This document shows, piece after piece, positions 43,481 to 57,210 of a stretch of DNA of 64,000 nucleotides (position 1 is the first letter of the stretch; every line of letters begins with the position of its first letter). The stretch is from positions 142,710,858-142,774,857 of the forward strand of contig NC_067282.1 of the NCBI RefSeq assembly GCF_020740795.1, written 5' to 3'. The notes under the pieces were generated by a model, which was given only the letters and a program-made list of their open reading frames with translations, had not been told where the DNA came from and searched no databases. This DNA comes from Apus apus. Taxonomy: Eukaryota > Chordata > Aves > Apodiformes > Apodidae. The translations under genes were made by a program, and so were the position numbers.

Positions 43481-46400
43481 TAATAGTCAGCCTGGCCTCA
43501 GGCAGCCAGTTGCACCAGGCTCCCTCTTGGGTTATTTTCTGTCTAAGACACTCGTGGACCCTGACCCTTTTATAGCATTCCTGTGATGGATGCTTGCCCA
43601 GGGCTGAAGCCAAGGCTAGCCTCAGAGCAGCAAGGAAACTGTGGGCAGGCCTTTGAGGCACCTATTTGTGCTCAGATGAGTCAGGGATGGAAGTTTTGCT
43701 GAATTACAGATTCAGACATCTTTGAAGACCAAAAGAAAACTTTAAATGCTTTATGATTTTATTCTGTCTGCCAGTAGAGGGAGGAAAGAGAGAGAAAATG
43801 GAGAGAGAGTAATTCTTGGTTCTCCGAGGCTCTTCAGCCGTTCTCTTTCATATTGGCACCAGGACTTCACAGCCCTGAGGCAAAACTGGCTCTGTCAGAG
43901 CTATTGTAATGGATAAAACCACATGAGATTTAGTTATTCTTTTAGATACTGTAACCTAAGTGAACATCCTGCTGTGTGGCTAATATCAAGGCTGAATCCA
44001 GTTATGATCTGTCCTGACAGCTGACATATCACTGCGGACAACTGGACTCCTCAGCACAGCTTTCCAGACACTTGTAACTGCATTTGATGCATTAAAGTCT
44101 GTGTCTTGTTTGAACATTTTTCCCATAACAAGACTGTAAAGTGATTCAAATGAGACTGCTCCAGCCATCCACAAGGATATTCTCTGGTACAAAGTGAGGA
44201 GAAAGCACTCTCAGGTTTTCACTTCCAGCAGCTGCCCGTGAACTGCAGGGGATGGGGAAAAGGTCAGTCCCCCACCCCAGCCTATCCATTGCTGTCAACA
44301 TGTCATTGCTGAGGGAAACAGTACCTTTCTTTTCCCTTCCGATACCTTATCACTAGGCAAAGTAAAGACTTGATGAGTGTTTTGCTGATGTGTAACAATG
44401 AAACAAGTTAACCATAAAAAAGCTGAGGTTGCAGGACCTGCCCCAGCAGAATGCCATCACTCCTAACAGAGCTGCATTTATATGCTGGGGTTTTTTATAT
44501 GGCAGCAGAATATAAATTATTAATTCGATGCTGAAGGTTATTGATGGAGAAATATAGGAAAATAAGTTGTAGTTTGATCTAAAATTAGATCATCCTTTTC
44601 TGTGCCCAATTTAAATATGGTTATTCTCTTGGCTCTGGCCTGAGTAAGACCCAAGGTGAACAGGATCCAGGCTGCCCTGCTGCACTGATGCTGCTCCATC
44701 ATTAAACTGTATGAGCTGCACTGGACATCTTCATTAGTCCCTCTTCTTCTCCAGAACTCCATGTTGGCAGTTTTAATAGAGTTCTGCTCTCAAAATAGTA
44801 TTTTCAGGAATGCATAAATGGTGTCAAGCCCCAAGTGCAATTTTCAGAGCTGAATGTAAGGCACGTAAAAGCCAGTCAATCAATTCTCAGTGACACAGAT
44901 TCTCCTGCATATAATTGCCTCATAAACAGCCTTTTGGAAAAAATTTGCTCAGGCTTGAGCCTACCTTTTGATTGAGATATCTGTGAAACTTCTGTCTGAG
45001 ATTTGTAACTAGTTGTGTACACCCAGGTACTCTACATAACCTTTTTTAGAGCATGAAAAACACACATCCTTTGGAAGTCTTTCAATAAAAAAATGGGAAA
45101 GAAAAATATGATCGAGATTTTTCTCTCCGTGTTTTGTTATTTTAATGTGTCAAATTTGTCCTATCTGAATTTGATGGGACATTGAGAAACATGTTGTGTA
45201 CAGTTAAAAACTGCAATGCAATCAAGGATGGAGCATGTTCTTCTCAAAGATTAATACAAAGCTTAAGTGAACTCAGAGACATGTTCCACGTGGTGGCAGC
45301 AGAGGAGGAAAGTGAAGAAATCTCTACAGGAAGCAGTAAGACAAATATTAGTGACCTGAGCTGAAGCATTTCTCAGTTAAGTGCACACTTAAGTGCATGC
45401 ATCTTCAAAATTAGGACTGTGACCCAATGTGCTGAGCATCTCTGACTACCCAAATCCAGCTGGAAGACTGAATTCTACACATCATTGCAATGACAAACAT
45501 GTTGTCACCGGGTACTATCTGGGAATGAAGCTGCTCTACAGAGGAAAAGCAGATACCTGAGCTTACAGCACACTGTGCCACCAACCAGAAAGGCACATTT
45601 TCCTTCCTGTGCCTCACAGATTCTCTCAACGCCCAGCAGCGCCTAGAAGCAAGGAGCAGATTTCATCAACTGGAAACAGAGCAGCAAGAGCAGGGAGAGG
45701 GCAGCAAGAATTGTCAGGGTTTCCCTTTGTGCCCCAGAGGTACAGGCATGTTGCAGTGTGGAGCCTGCCACGTGAGTCACCAATGTGGCACCCACCCATA
45801 AGGAGTCTCTTACTATTGCTTGTAACGCTGGGAAATCAAAACCTTACCTTCAAGGAATCCAGCAGCTCACTTGCCTCTGGCCAAGCAGGATGGAAGAGCT
45901 GAGTTTAAAAAAAACAAAACAAAACAAAAAGTGTGAGGACCTGCTTGGACTCCTAGTCTTGTGTGGGAACCACAGGACAAGGGTGGTCCATGCTGAATCC
46001 AAACTGTGCAGCATCCTTCACACAATGAGCTGGCCTGACAGCTATTCCCCAGCTCCTTGCCATGAGCATGCACACTCTCATCTTCTCTTTCCCAGGAAGA
46101 CTATTTCAGCTGTCACAGGTCAGGAATAAAGACAAATAGCTTAATAAAAACAGAGGCAGACAAGAAAAAAACCCTCAAGCAACTAAATCATGTTTGTTTT
46201 TTTTTCTCTGAGAAATACCTGGTATAATTGAGTCTGTTGCATCTTTTGAAATTGTTAACTCTGATTTGCCTTTTGCAAGCTAGGTGGGTGCATCCTTCTG
46301 CCCCACCACTCTGAAAGGCTCCAACAGGGCACTTGGTAGTCCCCAAGCTCCTAACCAGTACTAGACCATGTTGGTATTTCCAGCCAGGTTACCTCTGAGC

Positions 46401-48717
46401 ATATCTCCAAGGGATCTCCAAGGGAGGGGTAGGGCTACAGCACATCCTTTTGCTAAATTTAGTGCTTTTGCTTTGGTGGAAAAGATGTAGTGAAAGTCAG
46501 CTGAGCTAGAGAAGGGAGTGGTAGAGCAAGGTGCTGCTCCTCTGGCTTTTCACAGGAACAGTATTTCCTGAGAACCCGCTGGGAGAGGAGAGGGACAATT
46601 ACTAAGGCATTCAACTCAAATTGCCTGCCCCCCCCCCCCCTTCAAATATTTTAATTTTCTGACCAGAAAGTATGAATTGCTCCCTCCCAACTTGTTTGAT
46701 TACCAGATAACCCAAGCAGTGCTGTGCTCACAGCAGTGTAAGTTCCTTTTCCAAACAGCACAATGCCAGCAGCAGGCAAACAACTTAGGAAAGGCCCAGG
46801 AACTGGTTTCCTAAACACTGCCAGTTCCTCAGGAAATTATTTCTGTTGGTGGCACCTTCACATACGATGGGGAATTTGTCTTCAGGACACAGGACAGCAG
46901 TATTGTCATTCTCCAAAAGGACTGGGATTGAGTGCTGACATTAGCATTTAGGGTAGCTCTGTATAACAAAGATCCAAAACCCAGTCTGAGCACCATCTGC
47001 AGTTGCCATTAACTAGGATTCCTCTCCGTGGTCAGGTCAAGAAAGGAAGGAAATAGCAGTGGCTAAGGATCCTGGGACACCTGTTGTTGACTGTCTTCAA
47101 TGATGGCCAACTGTAACTCTTCAGGATCCAGTACTATTCTACAACCTACTGCTAGGGCTAAAGAGCTCTCACTCCCAAATAAAACTGCTGTGCTTTTTCC
47201 TTCTGGAGCATGCTTTTCTTGATTCCAAGTCTAAACATGACAGCTGTCATGATTTTAGGGCATGGTGTTCTCCTGCTCTCAAGCCTACACATTCAAGTCC
47301 CTGTTCTCTGCCTACAGCACACACTCCTCATGCCTCTTCTGTGGGATTATTCACCATACCTTGGTGTATCCCAGGTGTCCTGTCTCCCTCTAAGTAGTGA
47401 ATTTCATCTACAAATACTAGTTAAATATAGTTTAGGGTACATGCAGGAAACATTTCTCTGAAAACAGAAGAAATTAGGACATCATTTGCCAGAAGTCTGC
47501 CATTACAATTTGCCATAGTGACCAGACATGTGGCCATAACATGCTGATTACCAGAAAGAAATTCAAAGTGCTTAAATCTAATACAGCTCCACCTTGTTGG
47601 TCGGGGGCAGCAGCAATGTCCCATATGAATTGCCATAGACCAGACCTCCCCTGTACATCAGTGGGGGTGATACTGGGTGAGAGCATTTCTAAGAGATGCC
47701 TTAGAAAAGAGAGAGAAAAGGGCCTAGAGCTTCAGACCATGCTTTGGAACCACATGGGAGAAGGACAACACGGCTGGACATAGCTTAGTACAGGATAAGT
47801 CAATTAACAACTATATCATTGAGTGCTGTCTATTCTAAAAGGCATTCTGTAGAGAAGTGGAGACAGTTCCTCCCAGGTCTGCTGAAGCCCCAGCTGATTT
47901 CCACCTTATATAATCACCTTTTTCAACAGACTGGATAGAAGTTAGTATTTACTGAGCCAGAGACCACTGTTCTCTCAGAAATCACACACTGAAACTATTT
48001 ATGCTACCCTTGATAGGCATGAATTTCAGGACCTGCTAGTCAGCAATAGATTTTTGCTGCTTTTTAAGCAGAAATATGGCATTTAATAGGTCCATTCAGG
48101 GCCAGCAGCCAAGCAACTGTGAGTTCTTCTTGAGCAGGCAGGCCCAGCTAATTTCAAAATGGATTGCTCCGCGAAGGAAGGATAGCACTTTCCAGATCAC
48201 AGGAATGCTTTACAGGCCCAGGTCTCATATAAAATAGTCTCTTGGTGAAGAGCTAAACAGTTTTAAAAGGTGTCAGAGAAAACATTAGACAATAAAAATT
48301 CGCAGAGCAATTTTGCCAGAGAAAAAAAGCATAAATAAAAAAGTGCACCATTTCTCTCCCAGACTTTCTCGCAAGTCAGCTGCATTCAAAGAGATGTGCC
48401 ACAGCTAGGGTTGACCTAAGGGCAAGTAATAAGTGTTGGCTGTCTTGTGTCAAACTATCAGTTCATACTCATGCACTTTAATCAGAAAAACAGCGATTAT
48501 ATAAACTGTGCCACCTAACAAAGGGAGAGCGGAGAGTACAGCAAGCATAGATCAAATCCTGTATGCATCTCAAGAAGAAAATAGAAACTGATCCTTATTT
48601 CTGTGTAGGTACATTCATTCTGTATCCAAAAAAACCCATAAGCACAAAGGACTGCCTCTACCAAGGAAATGTAGGTGCTAAAATGCAGCTTCCAGCCACT
48701 TCAGGATTTTTGGTTCA
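43481..48717. other. No recognisable gene
   Basis: Apart from an A/C-rich run at about 45906-45935 and a 13-C run at 46628-46640, I see nothing I can name. Short open frames here lack conserved motifs. Confidence 0.5.
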
Positions 48718-49790
48718 AGGATCACGGAATCACAGACTTGTCAGAATTGGAAGGGACCTCTGGAGATCATCTAGTCCAATTCCTCTGCTAAAGCAAGATC
48801 CCCTAGAGCACATTAGTCGGTGCAGCATCCAGGCAGGTCTTGAATACCTCTAGACAAGGAGACTCCACAACCTCCCTGGGCAGCCTGTTCCAGGGCTCTG
48901 TCACCCTCACAGTAAAAAAATTTTCTCATACTTAAATGGAACTTCCTGTGCTCCAGCTTGTGCCCATTGCCCATCGTCCTGTGTCTGGGAACTACTGAAA
49001 AGAGTCTGGCTCCATCCTCCCTGCAGCCAGCCTTAGGTACTTACAGACACTAATAAAGTCTCCCCTCAGACTTCTCTTCTCCAGGCTAAAGAGTCCCAGC
49101 TCTCTCAACCTTTCCTCATGAGGGAGATGCTTCAGTCCCCCAGTCATCTTTGTTGCCCACCGCTGGACTCTCTCCAGTAGCTCCCTGTCTCTCTTGAACT
49201 GGGGAGCCCAGAACTGGACACAGCATTCCAGATGTGGCCTCACCAGGGCAGAGTAGAGAGGGAGAATGACCTCTCTCAACCTACTGGCCACACTCTACCT
49301 TATGCACTCCAGGATTCCATTGGCCTTCTTGACAAGGGCACATTGCTGGCTCATGGATAATTTGCTGTCTACCAGGAGTCCCAGATCCTTCTCCTCAGAA
49401 CTGTTTTCCAGCAGCTCCACCCCTAACCTCTATTGATGCATGGGGTTCTTCCTCCCCAGGTGCAGGACCCTACACTTGCCATTATTGAACCTCTTTAGGT
49501 TCCACTCTGCCCAGCTCTCCAGCCTGTCCAGGTCATGCTGGATGGCAGCACAGCCCTCTGGAGTGTCAGCCACCCCTCCCAGTTTGGTATCATCAGTGAA
49601 GTTGCTGAGGATACGCTCTGTCCCCTTGTCCAGGACATTGATGAATATGTTGAACAAGACCAGACTGAGTGAACCCTGGGGGACACCACAGGTTACTGGC
49701 CTTCAACTCGACCCTGTTCCATTAATCACAGCCCTCTGAGTTCTGTCAATATACTGATCTGCTCTTTCGTTTATAAGTTTTAGTTATGTC
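48718..49790 (-). mobile_element. CR1 LINE, longest copy, with reverse-transcriptase remnant
   Basis: About 1.07 kb in reverse orientation. Reading the minus strand, [17 protein letters not shown] (RT motif with FTDD in place of the usual FADD) and [17 protein letters not shown] appear, then [18 protein letters not shown] and [13 protein letters not shown], then the 3' tail. The copy is 5'-truncated and carries stops. Confidence 0.95.
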
Positions 49791-52079
49791 AAATGCTAGA
49801 TATTCTTCTTGGAGGTCTTTCAGCCTTCGTATACACATATACACATATGTCAGGCTATTTAGAGCATTAAAAGGAAGAAATCGGAGCCCCATCTTTAAGC
49901 ACAAGCTATTTCAGGAAAAGAGTAATCAAAACCTTTTTTTGTTTATGTTTTTTTTCTTAAAAAAAATCCAAACAAAACATTTCAAAGCTCATCTTAAACC
50001 AGTACTTTCTAAAGTTAATAAATAAATAAATAAATAACTGTTGCTTGTACAGTCAGCAGCTTGTGGTTTCTTGCTAAAATACCTTTAAGAAAAAAGAAAA
50101 ATCAATCCACTAATTGAGAACAGTTAAACAGGATAACACCTCCATTACAACTAAGCAGAACGTGCCTCTTTGACAAGACAACCAGCTTTGTGCAGTAACT
50201 GCTAATAGAAGGACATTTCTAGAAGCATCAGGACATGCTGTGTTCCCAGCTACTTGAGAAAGTTTAATAAGAAGCCTCTTCGGGATTTCATAATCCCATT
50301 TCTTGTGCCATACAAACCCAGCATTCAAGCACATCCAGCTAGGAGCCTTCGCTCTCCCTCCAGACCTTAGCACCCAAACCCCAAAGCCTGGGCAACAGGG
50401 AAGCCAGGTTAGCTTGAACTGCTGGAGGAGTTGGTGGTCAGGAGAACTTCTTCCTGATTTTGAATTCCTGTGTTGGCAATACAGTCAAATGGCACAGAAG
50501 AGTTTTAACTAGTGCAGTATACACTTGTCCTCTTTAAGCAGAAAAACATCAGTGCTATGGAATTTATGCATGAGGTATTTCTGAAGGGGTGAATTGGGAA
50601 GAACATCTGCAGTGTGGTAAAGCTGCTGTCTGGGACAGCAGAGCAAAAGAAATGCTGTGTAGATTGATTTATGACCTGCTCTTGCTTCAAAACGTCTAGA
50701 ATTAGAGGAAAGAGCTCATTAGGGCCCACACTTTGGGGAATTAACTTGTCATGCTCTAATTATGCAACTCTACTTTCCCCCACCACCTATGCCTCCTTCT
50801 TCAGTATCTCAGTGTTTCTTCCTTTAAAAGGTGCAAATAATTATTAGTTTGGCTTTTTCTTTCCTGCCAGTGAGTATACATACAATATGAGAGCCAGATT
50901 TGCTTGTAAAAAGGTGCAGAGGGAAAACTCCTTTGTAAAAAGTGCTGCACCTCACCCTAGACCAGGGCTCTCTCACCTCTTACCAAATGCCTCTGCACCA
51001 AACAGATAGTCCAAAAGGAGAGCGTGCAGCAGATCTTGAGGGATGATATAAACAGCAGATATCCTACATGTGAATTTAAATTCTAGCTCTGCACGGGAAG
51101 TCCAAATTGTTTTATGAGGTGACACTTTCCTTACCAGGCCAGCAGTTACATCACTTATTTCCTGGTTGCCCATTTCTAGGTCAGTGAAGAAAAAATGTTC
51201 AGATGATGCTTAATTGCTTCTCTTCAGCTGTACCAGAAGCTCTCCAACACTCTTCTCCCAGTGACATTTAAGGTATTAATTGCCCTGTGGCAGGCCAGGG
51301 GTTTCTGTTGCCACCACAAGCCTGCCCCAGAGCTGGTTTCACCTTGCAGCCCTGCAACTCTCCCAAGGCATGGGCAGGTCCTCCGTGGCCTTTGATACAT
51401 CACTGAATTACAAATCCTAAGCTGCTCTACTTGCACAGCTAAAGACACATTGGGGAAATCACATCTTTGAGCCAAAACCCACAACACAATTTGCTGTCAT
51501 GATGACAGCGCAGTTTTTTAAAGTTAGTTATAACATGACAAGCCAGTCAACAACAGCAGCCTGACAAAATACTGCAATTTACAGCTCTGCTAGTTCAAGG
51601 GAACTATTATTTTTGTAAAGGTTGCCTGATGTTTTCTGAATTGTGCTAGAATATGAGTTTTTCTTCCCAAAAGAAGCATGGGGTAGGAATAGGAGAGAGA
51701 AAGGTTTATTTTAAGCACCAGAGATACTAGTATCTGTTAGGTTAAAAGATCATGTGTGTAACTTTTGATTTATTAAACTACTGTACCTGAAAGACCTGGT
51801 GTAAGAGTAGGCTATAGTTCTTCAGCCATTTTGGTTGCCACTAGACACAGTTAACTAGGTTAACTAGACACAGCCATGACCTTGTCTCATTGCAAACATT
51901 CCTATGTTTATTACCATATTTAAGTGGACTGCTGTATATTCCACAGAGATGGAAAAGAGCCTGTTATCTTCTGCTTAAAGATCCCTATGTAGAACACTGT
52001 AGTGCTGAAACTAGAGAAGATGGATGGAGGCACAGGGTTCCTGGCTTGTAATTCAGTGATCCACGCTGATGGGGCTGAG
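49791..52079. other. No recognisable gene
   Basis: It contains a TAAA microsatellite at 50015-50037 and nothing else identified. Confidence 0.5.
50015..50037. repeat. (TAAA)n microsatellite
   Basis: Five to six tandem TAAA units. Confidence 0.9.
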
Positions 52080-52620
52080 AATTAAAACACCTCCAGGCCA
52101 CTCCTGGAATACTGTGTTCAGTTTTGGTGCCTGCTATGCAGAAAAGATGTGGACAAGCTGGAGAGGGTCCAGAGCAGGGCCACAAAGATAGTCAAAGGAT
52201 TGGAAAGCCTGCCATGTGAGGAAAGGCTGAGAGATCTGGGTTTATTCAGCCTGGAGAAAAGAAAGATTAAGGGAGACATTATCACCATGTTCCAGTATTT
52301 CAAGGGTGGCTACCAAGAAGATGGAGACTCCCTTTTTACAAGAAGTCACATGGAAAAGACAAGGGGTAATGGGTACAAGTTACTCCTGGGAGTATTCTGA
52401 TAGAACACAAAAGGAAAAACTCTCACAGTGAGAACAACCAGCCATTGGAACCATCTCCCCAGGGAAGTGGTGGATTCCCTGACATTGGACACTTTAAAGA
52501 CTCAGCTGGACAGGGTGGTGGACCCTTTTGTCTAGACCGTGGTTTTGCCAAGAAAGGTTGGACCAGATGATCCTTGAAGCCCCTTCCAACCTGGTGTTCT
52601 ATGATTCTGCGATTCCTTCT
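52080..52620 (+). mobile_element. CR1 LINE 3' part
   Basis: It encodes remnants of DKLERVQSRATKIVKGLE and [17 protein letters not shown], and ends GGTTGGACCAGATGATCC then ATGATTCTGCGATTCC. The frame is interrupted. Confidence 0.95.
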
Positions 52621-55600
52621 TCACAAATATACTTCACTTCCAAGTCTAATTTTTTAGCTACCAGCTCACAGGAACTCCATCTTTCTGCCCTGCCACCCCA
52701 AGAAACTATATTTAAATGCTTCCCTTTCAAACAAAACCTCGATTGCTTCTGGCAATTGAAATCATGTCACTATGGATTTTTAATATGAGAGACAAGGTTA
52801 AGAGCTTGGCGTAGATAAATCTCTCCGAAACTTGAAGGTAAATTTACAATGGATGAGCCATCACACCAAATTCCAGATTGCTTCCTTTTCAGCACACTAA
52901 CACTGCAGTTGATGCAGTTCATCTTAGCTATCCATGCTGCTGCAACAGCTACCTCACTCTGGTAAATCAGGTTATCTGAGATGAACAGGGCATACCGATT
53001 TTATTTTGACAGATGAGTACCAGCTATGTGAAGGTCTTGACACTAGACATACACCCAAACACTGAAGGATTGTAGCTCAGGATCAGAATTTATATCAGTG
53101 CTATAGCACCACAAGCTTTGCTGCAGTAAAAAGGAGATTTCTGAAACCAAGTGCTCGAGTCAGAACTTCCAAAGAGGAAGGGTTTGCAGGAAGGTGACCG
53201 GAATGATGAACACTTATCCAGTATACATCATCATGGAGGAAAAAGCCATTAAAAACCTGAAAAACCTCCTGTTCACATTAATAAAATGTTTTGGTTTGTG
53301 ACTGATGAAATGCAGTGTCTGTAGGCAGACTCCCTGGTGTAAACTGTTGGTGACTCTGGATGATACTTGTCCAGCCACAGCTTGCAATACCAACCAGCTT
53401 ATCATGCCATCAATCATGCAGATGAGTGTCCACCTGGTGTCTCCCTGAAAGGCAGAAAAAAACAAGGGGAGAGAAGGAGAAAGCAAGGAGTTATCACCTC
53501 TCAACAAAGTCAAAAGCATCGGTACCCAGGAAGCTGGGGGGGGGGCATGGCTTTGAGTCCTGATTGTGTGCAGCACAGCATTCCCAACTTGCGGGTTACA
53601 TGCTATGGGAAAAGCCAGCCATGCAGCTCTTGATCTTTTCAATATTTTATTCTTAGTAGTTCACACAGTCCTTGTGGGAGAGGAGAGCAATCTCTGCTTG
53701 TTGGAGCCTGGCAGCCAATTCTTCCTCTGGGAAATGCAATCAAGTCAGGGAAGCAGTAGAGGTGGGAGCCCCAGCTCTGTAACTGCTCCTGGCAACCAAT
53801 GTGCTTTTGGGGGCAAACCCCAGCCTGAGGATGACTCCCCTTTGCAAATATGTTATCCAGTATTACAGAAGACATTATTTAATATGCTTCAGGAGAAGGA
53901 GTCTCTCTCCAGACAGTTGTACAGAGCCACCTTGGCTTTTGCAGTCAGTCCAGCTTGGAGCAGAGCCCTCTGAAGCTGGGAGAGGTGAAGTTGGCATGGG
54001 AACCAAGCCTATCAGCCAGGAGCAGTAATAGGGTGATGAATCATCAGTAGAAAGTGTGCATGATACATTAAGCCCTATAGTCTCTATACCCCTTGCCTCT
54101 CACAGGAGTCACCAAAAGAGCAAAAGCATTAGGGCAAGCCTCTAAGAGAGAGTAAATCAGCACATCACCAAGGACAAAAGCCTCTTGCAGGGCGCAGATG
54201 AGCACTTGCAAACCTTACAGCAGCATGCCCAAGTCAGTCATCACCACTCCAGCTTCCCCAGGTCGACCTCCTGCCAGCAAGTAGTGTGCTTCCTTCTTAC
54301 TTTTGGTGCTGGGCTTTGGCTAAGGGCCAGTCAGATGGGACACAGACAAGCTCTGCGCCAGCTGTGTTCAAGCACACATACCCACCTCTTATGGCAGAGG
54401 GGCCCATCACTATTTTGAATTCTGGAGGTGGTACAGCCCTCTTCAATTTGAAGGCAAGAGGGAGAAGTTTCTCCTCCCCAGACAACAGGCTGTTCCAAGG
54501 ATATGGGCTGTTGAGGAGAGTGATTTAGGTTGCTTAAAGAATCACCATCAAAGATATTAGCAAAAGTGATTTTAGTATGAATTTATAAAAACTGTGACTT
54601 GACAGAGTTTGATGGCAAGGTTCACTCTATTACTTACTATGCAGAAGAAACATATAAAGGGAAATGGAGTTAGAACCAGGCTAGAATGGTTTACACAGGG
54701 ATCAGGGGAAATCATGTCAGAATCAGGGAAAAGGATAAGGGAGGGCCTCTCATTGAATCACAAGGTTCAGACTGGCCCCTCTTGCTTTCTGAACTTCTCA
54801 GAGAGGAGTCTGGGTGTAGCTGGATCCAGTCCGAGTCCCAGATTTGGTCAATGGTTTATGTCTAATGGAATTAGGTACAGGGATTTCAGTGGCAGTGAAT
54901 CAATGTATGGTTATAGGCCCTGTATAACTTTTGGGGTAGCATCAATTTAAGATTCATTAACACTATTACGATAAATCACAAGATCAGATTATATGATTTT
55001 CTAGCAAAACTTAGTCTGTAATCAACAACCTGTTATAATCAACACAGCGACTTAGTTAAAAATTTGACAGTTTCCCAAATCAAATTGCATCCACATACAG
55101 AGAGATAGAGGTTAACCTATTACTAAGATTTGTTTTTCACCGCAGATTATAGCAAATTCTTGCTACCAAATGATTTTCAAAATGTTGTGAAATAAAACTA
55201 TAGGGAATTACTCTTTCACCTTTGTCAGCTTCTGTCAGTGGACAGACTGACTCACATCACAAAATCTCCCTTAAACATCATGAAATCTGCAGTGAGCTGC
55301 ACCCCAACTTGCTTCCTCGCTCCTGCCTGGTGAGCAAGTTGTCACCACAGAACGGCCTGTGTTGGAAAACAAATTCCCATCAACATGAGGTTGCCTCTTA
55401 ACTCACTGCTTCATTTCTCCCTCCTCCCAAATATCCCATAGTCAGACTGCAAAAAAGATGAGACGGAGCTTTAATAATGTATATGTTCCCTCGGTGTACT
55501 TGCTGGATGCCTGAGAGCACTGTTTTAATGAGTCAGATCTGGCTTCCTCCTAATACCACTGTCTGAGGCCACAGCACAGTCAAACCTAACATCTTTTGAA

Positions 55601-56504
55601 GGTTGTTTCTAAGATGAGAGGAGACCTTCCAAAGCAGCACGGATCCCAGACATTGAGACCTTCCTCAGGCCAGTTTGCCCCAGGACCTCAGTGTGCAGAA
55701 GCCTCCCACCATCAGCGCATGTAGTTAGGCAGTTCTTGGAAGGACTGTGCCATTTTCTTTGTGGATACCATTAACAGGACATGGCGAGATCCATATGCTC
55801 ATATAGCCTCCTTATTCACATGCTCTGTTCTGGTGCACTGGCTCTATTTAGATCACATTTTCCCACTGCCTAATATTCATCTTTAGTTTTTCCCCTTTCC
55901 TTCCCCCAGCTCCTGCCCCAAATTGCACATAAAAAACTGGAACGAGTAACTTCCCTCAGCTTTAATCAAGCTTTGCACTTTATAAAATCTAAAATATAAA
56001 CTGCAGCAAAATATTCCTCTAACAAGAATATTGTGTGGTTTAGACAAAGGGTACGGGGAATTTAAAAGCTTTTTCTTTAAATTTCAGCCCCTGCTGTCTC
56101 AGACATTGCTTTGCCTACAGCATGGAGGTGCATATCATATTAGGTGCTGTGCATACCAATCTGTATGGAGAAAAAAATAAGAACAGATCCCTTGGGACAT
56201 GCATGCTTATTTTTGGCTCATTAACTTTAATGGTCACAGTACAGCTATGACAGGTTGGGAAGACAGGTAGCCTTCCCAAAGACAGGTGATCTTTGCTATT
56301 CTCTAAATCATGTATAGCGTAGGCTATACTTACACCTTAAAGTCACAGGCACGTCTGCTTGAAGAAGCCTGATTCAAAGCCTGTTGACAACAGCAGTAGC
56401 ATTCCTAATCCTCATACTGTATTTTAACTGGATAATAGGAAGCAAGCCTACCCAAAGGCTCACTGTTCATTTCACTCTTAGCATCCCTTTAGTGTGTGAG
56501 ATAC
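52621..56504. other. No recognisable gene
   Basis: I see no coding exon or known repeat. A G-run of at least eight lies near 53538. Confidence 0.5.
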
Positions 56505-57210
56505 ACAGATAAAATAATAGAATTTTTTTGCTTGGAAAAGACCTTTAAGATCAACAAGTCATACTGTTATCCCTGCACTGCCAAGTCCACCACTAAAGCA
56601 TGTCCCTAAGCACCATGTCTACACATCTTTTAAATACCTCCAGGGACAGTGACTGTCGCTTCCCTGGGCAGCCTGTTCCAGTGCCTGACAACCCTTCAGT
56701 GAATAAATTTTTATCCAATATCCAATCTAAACCTCCTTGGCACAAATTGAGGCCATTTCTTCTTGTTCTGTCACTTGTTACTTCGAAGAAGAGACCAATG
56801 CCCACCACGCTACAACCTCCTTTCAGGTAGTTGTAGAGAGCAATGATGTCTCCCCTCAGCCTCCTTTTCTCCAGACTGAACAATCCCAGTTCCTTCAGAC
56901 TCTCCTCATAAGGCTTGTGCTCTAGACCCTTCACCAGCTTCACTGCCCTTTTTTTGGCCATGCTGTGGCACCTCAATGTCCTTCTTGTGGTGAGGGTCCC
57001 AAAACTGAACACAGTATTCAAGGTGCAGGCTTACCAGTGCCAAGTAAATGGGGACAATCACTTCCCTAGTCCTGCTGGCCACACTATTCCTGATACAAGA
57101 AGGATGCTGTTGGCCCTCTTGGCACACTGCTGGCTTGTATTCAGCCAGGTGCTGTCCAATACCCCCAGATGCCCTCCCACCCCACTCTCCACACACATAC
57201 TAAACACTGT
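56505..57210 (-). mobile_element. CR1 LINE 3' part
   Basis: In reverse it carries [18 protein letters not shown] and [17 protein letters not shown], and the tail with CTTTAAGATCAACAAGTC. The left boundary is the degraded 3' end near 56505. Confidence 0.93.

Noticed and set aside
45182-45364. 60-codon frame with an acidic, Ser-rich end
   Set aside because: It looks slightly protein-like, but no splice context or known motif supports it.
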